Origin: an uncultured Eubacterium sp.
GTDB lineage: Bacteria; Bacillota; Clostridia; Lachnospirales; Lachnospiraceae
Length of the DNA stretch: 36,247 nt
Assembly: GCA_947642745.1 (NCBI GenBank)
Contig: CANRTU010000045.1
Location: forward strand, 1 to 36,247
Reading direction: 5' to 3'
Position 1 is the stretch's first letter; every line of letters begins with the position of its first letter. Shown here in pieces: positions 32,834 to 36,247 of this stretch. Position numbers and translations under genes: made by a program. The notes under the pieces were generated by a model. The model did no database searches. It was not told the DNA's origin and saw only the letters and a program-made list of their open reading frames with translations.

Positions 32834-34132
32834 ATGAAAATTATTAAACTGACAAAAGAATCCATCCAGGATCTGCTGGAACATTTATTAAAAAGAAGCC
32901 CGGATCACTATGGAGAATACGAAGGGCGTGTCAATGAAATTGTGGAACAGGTGCGTAAGCGGGGCGACGAAGCGCTTTTTGAATATACAAAACAGTTTGA
33001 CGGCGCGGACATCGACGCAGAAACGATCCGTGTAACAGAAGCGGAAATTAAAGAAGCCTACCGGCAGACAGATCCGTCCCTGCTGGAAGTCATCCGCAAA
33101 TCCCTGGCAAATATCCGCAGCTTTCATGAAAAACAGCGCCAGAATTCCTGGTTTGACGCTGGGAAAAAGGGCATTATCCTGGGCCAGCGTGTGACACCGT
33201 TACAGACAGTGGGCGTATACGTACCGGGAGGCAGAGCCGCTTATCCTTCTTCCGTACTGATGAACGTAATGCCGGCAAAGGTGGCTGGCGTGGAGCGTAT
33301 CGTAATGGTGACGCCTCCGGCAAAAGACGGCAGCGTAAACCCGTCCACACTGGTGGCCGCAAAGGAAGCGGGCACAGATGTGATCTACAAAGCCGGCGGA
33401 GCGCAGGCAATAGCCGCCCTGGCCTTTGGCACACAAAGCATTCCAAAAGCGGACAAGATCACCGGGCCCGGGAATATTTATGTAGCGCTGGCAAAACGTG
33501 CGGTATTCGGCTATGCCAGCATTGATTCCATCGCCGGACCAAGCGAAATCCTGGTGCTGGCGGATGAGACGGCAAATCCTTCCTATGTGGCCGCCGATCT
33601 GTTATCCCAGGCGGAGCACGACGAAATGGCTTCCGCCATTTTAATTACAACTTCCGCCAGACTGGCAGAACAGGTGTCCGAAGAAGCGGAACGTTTTACC
33701 GCATCGCTTTCCAGGGAAGCCATTATCCGCCAGTCACTGGATCATTATGGCTATATCCTGGTAGCGGATAACATGGAGGATGCCGTGGCGGCGGCCAATG
33801 AAATCGCTTCCGAGCATCTGGAAATCATGACCGCAGACCCGTTTGAAACGATGACGCATATCCGTAACGCCGGAGCGGTTTTCCTTGGCCCGTACAGCTG
33901 CGAGCCGCTGGGAGATTATTTTGCGGGTCCGAACCACGTACTGCCTACCAATGGCACAGCCCGCTTTTTCTCGCCATTAAGTGTGGATGATTTTGTGAAA
34001 AAGACAAGCATCGTCTCCTATTCCAGGGAAGCGCTGCAGCCGGTCTGGCAGGATATTGTACAGTTTGCGGAAAATGAACAGCTGACGGCGCACGCAAACT
34101 CCATCCGGGTCCGTTTTAAGGATGGCGTCTGA
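32834..34132 (+). CDS. hisD: Histidinol dehydrogenase
   Basis: Last two steps of histidine synthesis: oxidises L-histidinol via the aldehyde to L-histidine with two NAD, zinc-dependent. The 432-residue product has the HisD signature region: GQRVTPLQTVGVYVPGG (about 116-132), KITGPGNIYVALAKRAVFG (about 210-228), IDSIAGPSEILVLAD, the zinc/catalytic segment AADLLSQAEHDEMASAIL (about 252-269) and the later SEHLEIMT and GPNHVLPTNGTARFFS blocks. Length is normal. It starts 3 bases after hisG, so the two are coupled. Confidence 0.96.
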   Translation: MKIIKLTKESIQDLLEHLLKRSPDHYGEYEGRVNEIVEQVRKRGDEALFEYTKQFDGADIDAETIRVTEAEIKEAYRQTDPSLLEVIRKSLANIRSFHEKQRQNSWFDAGKKGIILGQRVTPLQTVGVYVPGGRAAYPSSVLMNVMPAKVAGVERIVMVTPPAKDGSVNPSTLVAAKEAGTDVIYKAGGAQAIAALAFGTQSIPKADKITGPGNIYVALAKRAVFGYASIDSIAGPSEILVLADETANPSYVAADLLSQAEHDEMASAILITTSARLAEQVSEEAERFTASLSREAIIRQSLDHYGYILVADNMEDAVAAANEIASEHLEIMTADPFETMTHIRNAGAVFLGPYSCEPLGDYFAGPNHVLPTNGTARFFSPLSVDDFVKKTSIVSYSREALQPVWQDIVQFAENEQLTAHANSIRVRFKDGV

Positions 34133-34145
34133 GTGCCAGGCGCAC

Positions 34146-34177
34146 AACAGAAAGGTGAAATAACAGAAAGGTGAAAT
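34146..34177 (+). repeat. Perfect 16-base tandem duplication with a duplicated ribosome site
   Basis: AACAGAAAGGTGAAAT occurs at 34146-34161 and again directly at 34162-34177, identical. Each copy has its own AAAGGTGA Shine-Dalgarno-like core. Only the second lies at proper distance from the ATG at 34181. Confidence 0.9.
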
Positions 34178-34180
34178 CAT

Positions 34181-35461
34181 ATGGAACAGAAAATATTAGC
34201 GGCGACGCTCTATTTAAAAAACGGTGTGCCGGTGAAAGGTTCCGATGACCTGACACCTGCAGGGGATCTGAACTTCCTGGCAAAATCCTACAACGACGGC
34301 GGCATTGACAAGATTTTTGTATTTGACCTGTCCAGCGCCGACGAAGAACACGAGAAAAATTTACATACAATTAAAACGCTTAACCGCATGATTGATATCC
34401 CTACCTGCGGCGGCGGTAATGTCAGGCGGCTGGAAGACATTAAAAAACTCTTATACGCCGGATGCAAGCAGGTCATTGTGAATGCGTCCAGACCTTATTG
34501 TTTCGAACTGGCGGATGAAGGCAGTTCCCGTTTTGGCAATGAAAAAATACTGGTATCGGTAAAAAATGTGGATTTTATTTTCAAACACAAAGAAGTGATT
34601 AAAGAAAAGATCCATGAACTGCTCGTGATGGACGCGGCGCTGCTGGATTCCATTGATAATCTTACGGATACCCAGTATGTGGCGCTGTGTGAAGAAAACA
34701 ACCAGGACTGTATGCTTGGTATTTTAAACCGGGAAAATTCCAGGGGAATATACGGCAGTTTCCTCAATGACATAGATACAAATGTGATGGAATTAAAATC
34801 CTCCCTTTCATCCAGGGGCATTAAAATGGATAATTTTGAACCTGCCCTGAAATGGAGCGATTTCCGGCTGAACTCTGACGGCATGATTCCTGTGATTACC
34901 CAGGATTACCGCACGGCGGAAGTACTGATGCTGGCCTATATGAACGAAGAGGCCTTTCACAAAACGATTAAAACCGGAAAAATGACCTACTACAGCAGAA
35001 GCCGGAGCAAGCTGTGGATCAAAGGCAGCGTCTCCGGCCATATCCAGTATGTAAAATCCCTGACCGCAGACTGCGACAAGGATACGATTCTGGCAAAAGT
35101 ATCCCAGGTAGGAAATGCCTGCCATACCGGAAGCTACAGCTGCTTTTTTAACGAAATCGTCCATAAGGAATATACGGAGAAAAATCCGTTAAAAGTGTTC
35201 GAACATGAATACGACGTGATTGCAGACCGTAAGGCAAACCCGAAAGAAGGCTCCTATACCAATTATCTGTTTGACAAAGGGCTGGATAAGATTTTAAAGA
35301 AAATCGGGGAAGAAGCCACGGAAATCGTCATCGCCGCCAAAAATCCTGATCCGGAAGAAATCAAGTACGAAGCGGCGGATTTTCTGTACCATCTGATGGT
35401 ACTGATGGCGGAAAAAGGACTGACCTGGGAAGATATCACCCAGGAAATATCCCACCGCTGA
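34181..35461 (+). CDS. hisIE: HisIE with N-terminal degenerate HisA/HisF-like barrel domain
   Basis: The C-terminal half carries out histidine steps 2 and 3. HisI (about 224-325, phosphoribosyl-AMP cyclohydrolase) has YYSRSRSKLWIKGSVSG, the acidic DCDKD (297-301) and metal Cys298, Cys314 and Cys321; HisE (about 345-426, phosphoribosyl-ATP pyrophosphohydrolase) has KKIGEEATE (373-381) and EAADFLYHL. The first 220 residues are a TIM-barrel piece like HisA/HisF: LYLKNGVPVKG (10-20) and CGGGNVRRLEDIKKLLYAGC (76-95). The aspartate normally found in the first strand (LDxKDG in HisF) is Tyr11 here, so this domain is probably not catalytic and may be structural or regulatory. Similar long HisIE proteins occur, to my knowledge, in other Lachnospiraceae. 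Length of 426 aa against about 200-230 for plain HisIE. Confidence 0.9.
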   Translation: MEQKILAATLYLKNGVPVKGSDDLTPAGDLNFLAKSYNDGGIDKIFVFDLSSADEEHEKNLHTIKTLNRMIDIPTCGGGNVRRLEDIKKLLYAGCKQVIVNASRPYCFELADEGSSRFGNEKILVSVKNVDFIFKHKEVIKEKIHELLVMDAALLDSIDNLTDTQYVALCEENNQDCMLGILNRENSRGIYGSFLNDIDTNVMELKSSLSSRGIKMDNFEPALKWSDFRLNSDGMIPVITQDYRTAEVLMLAYMNEEAFHKTIKTGKMTYYSRSRSKLWIKGSVSGHIQYVKSLTADCDKDTILAKVSQVGNACHTGSYSCFFNEIVHKEYTEKNPLKVFEHEYDVIADRKANPKEGSYTNYLFDKGLDKILKKIGEEATEIVIAAKNPDPEEIKYEAADFLYHLMVLMAEKGLTWEDITQEISHR

Positions 35462-35572
35462 GTCCGGACAGATCAGTATACCGTTTAAACACAGAATGGC
35501 ATATCATGGCTCATAGAACGGAACCTGTCTGCATAAAATATAGCAAGTCTGAAAATATAAGGAGCCTGTCCC

Positions 35573-35875
35573 ATGAGCGGAAATGACTATGCACAGGCAA
35601 GAAAACAGTATGTGGAAGAAGCAAGGCGCTCCTTTGGACATATGGGGGAGGACGATTACGAGACAGAAGAATTATCCGGCGGCACATCTTTTCTTAAAGT
35701 AAGGCTGCTGATTTCGGTCTGTATTTTCGCCGCCTTTGTGTTATGCGACCGGACGGGCAGCCGGTTTTACCAGTATACTACCAAAGAAGTGATATCCATG
35801 CTGCGGGAAGAGCGGTTTCAGTCGCAGCTGGACAGTATCCGGGAAACCTGGACAGAGATAACCAGAAACCAGTAA
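35573..35875 (+). CDS. Small single-pass membrane protein, unknown
   Basis: I do not recognise this 100-residue protein. The N-terminal half is hydrophilic and acidic (MSGNDYAQARKQYVEE; GEDDYETEEL), then comes one membrane helix (about 40-59, FLKVRLLISVCIFAAFVLCD), then a charged, probably helical C-terminal domain (about 66-100). TAAGGAG before the ATG supports the start. No terminator separates it from the his genes 111 bases upstream, so it may share that transcript; an intrinsic terminator follows. Confidence 0.8.
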   Translation: MSGNDYAQARKQYVEEARRSFGHMGEDDYETEELSGGTSFLKVRLLISVCIFAAFVLCDRTGSRFYQYTTKEVISMLREERFQSQLDSIRETWTEITRNQ

Positions 35876-35886
35876 AAAGGAGCGAA

Positions 35887-35932
35887 GTACATATGCCAGA
35901 AAGCATTTTTCAAACACGCTCTGGCGAAACAG
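35887..35932 (+). repeat. Interspersed repeat, copy C
   Basis: Starts GTACATATGCCAGAAAGCA and ends ACACGCTCTGGCGAAACAG; best match is copy A. Its internal ends CCAGA/TCTGG can pair. The right end forms the left arm of the downstream terminator. Confidence 0.6.
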
Positions 35933-35961
35933 ATGGTCTGACCGTCTGTTTCGCTGTTTTT
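35924..35961 (+). terminator. Intrinsic terminator of the his operon/small membrane gene
   Basis: GCGAAACAGA (35924-35933) pairs perfectly with TCTGTTTCGC (35945-35954); the loop can pair further as GGT/ACC. A T-rich run TGTTTTTC follows (35955-35962). Classic rho-independent shape. Confidence 0.85.
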
Positions 35962-35995
35962 CTGGTAAGCGATACAAAACACACCGTAATGAAAA

Positions 35996-36036
35996 GAAGT
36001 GCATGTTGTGATATACTCTATCAAAACATACACTTC
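35996..36036 (-). terminator. Hairpin at the end of the IS66 transposase
   Basis: GAAGTGCATGTTGTGATA (35996-36013) pairs with TATCAAAACATACACTTC (36019-36036), two mismatches in 18, loop 5. On the minus strand TTTTC follows. It covers the transposase stop codon, so it terminates element transcription right at the gene end. Confidence 0.75.
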
Positions 36037-36247
36037 TTATTTATTCTATGTTCCCTGAGTCGGCAGCTTTCTGGCAATGTTTCAGACCAGGGAAGATATG
36101 CTTCCAGTAATTCAGGATGGTTTCGGTGATCGAGATCCGGCAGACTTTCTAATAAATAACATAGATAGCCAAATACATCCAGATGATTCAGTTTCGCTGT
36201 TTCTACCAATGTATATACGATGCCGCTGGCTCTTGCCCCTGCCGGTG
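36021..36247 (-). CDS. IS66 family transposase, C-terminal part (5' end outside window)
   Basis: The open frame enters from the right edge with no start in view. The readable part begins GARASGIVYTLVETAKLN and continues to LLEAYLPWSETLPESCRL, the conserved C terminus of the IS66 DDE transposase (usual form GAKASAI-YS-VETAK and LPWS-ELP). The final short tail ends NKKCMF. The catalytic domain is beyond the window, so whether the element is intact cannot be said. Confidence 0.88.
   Translation of the reverse strand, partial: PAGARASGIVYTLVETAKLNHLDVFGYLCYLLESLPDLDHRNHPELLEAYLPWSETLPESCRLREHRINKKCMF

Larger units (their letters stand above)
35965..36247 (-). mobile_element. IS66 family element, one end (continues past the window)
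   Basis: The element end is set at GTAAGCG (35965-35971), the terminal sequence I associate with IS66-family inverted repeats, followed by the 3' end of an IS66 transposase reading leftward. The eight bases outside, TTTTTCTG (35957-35964), would be the target duplication; its partner is beyond the window. Confidence 0.7.

Noticed and set aside
35893..36129. Open frame with AAAAGGAG before its ATG, starting MPESIFQTRSGETDG, crossing into the IS66 end
   Set aside because: It runs through repeat copy C, then a perfect intrinsic terminator, then element DNA. The match to copies A and B is at the nucleotide level with a frame shift between them, so this is repeat sequence rather than an interrupted gene.
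1..36247. CRISPR array, tRNA, rRNA, prophage or toxin-antitoxin pair
   Set aside because: No regularly spaced direct repeats, cloverleaf-type sequences or phage/toxin domain genes were found on reading the gaps and gene products.

Overview
The window looks like a chromosomal stretch from a spore-forming Firmicute of the class Clostridia, most likely a member of the Lachnospiraceae. The signs are sporulation genes (GerW, an alpha/beta SASP, YlbJ), strong AGGAGG-type ribosome sites, and Firmicute core gene strings such as yloU-fakA-recG, yicC-remA-rpoZ-rimO-pgsA and rsmD-coaD. It is mostly core chromosome; the only mobile DNA seen is the end of an IS66-family element at the right edge. The genus cannot be fixed from the sequence alone.

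Layout. 1-2.9 kb: a rightward tripartite TRAP uptake operon (lipoprotein DctP, small membrane DctQ, large membrane DctM) preceded by a large imperfect palindrome. 2.9-8.7 kb: a leftward mannitol operon, mtlR (PRD/PTS-type activator) - mtlA (fused EIICBA) - mtlD - an HPr paralogue with Asp in place of regulatory Ser46; the two operons converge on a strong hairpin. 8.9-9.5 kb: a NUDIX hydrolase with its own promoter and terminator. 9.6-12.0 kb: a 114-residue unknown, a DUF2953 protein and GerW (the ytfI/ytfJ pair of Bacillus), then a 45-residue membrane miniprotein. 12.1-12.4 kb: rpmB leftward. 12.5-16.7 kb: yloU (Asp23 family), fakA, recG. 16.8-19.1 kb: a SASP gene leftward, then rqcH rightward. 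19.1-25.0 kb: yicC, remA, rpoZ, rimO, pgsA, pncC-type cinA, rsmD, coaD and a coiled-coil gene; gmk, often found between remA and rpoZ in related genomes, is not there. 25.1-27.0 kb: ylbJ and an M23 endopeptidase gene, divergent. 27.0-30.7 kb: ygiQ, an RluA-type pseudouridine synthase, recU. 30.66-35.9 kb: a histidine operon driven by a consensus promoter (TTGACA-17-TATAAT) and a structured leader: hisZ, hisG, hisD, a HisI-HisE protein with an additional degenerate HisA/HisF-like barrel, and a small membrane protein. 35.96 kb to the edge: the IS66 end.

The most unusual signals are: the folded leader in front of hisZ, which contains one copy of a three-copy interspersed repeat; the barrel-HisI-HisE fusion in a shortened his operon; the HPr with Asp46; exact or near-exact short tandem duplications just before two start codons (hisIE, rqcH); the missing gmk; the small membrane ORF between two hairpins; and the IS66 end lying exactly at the T-tract of a terminator. 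No CRISPR array, tRNA, rRNA, phage or obvious defence system was seen.
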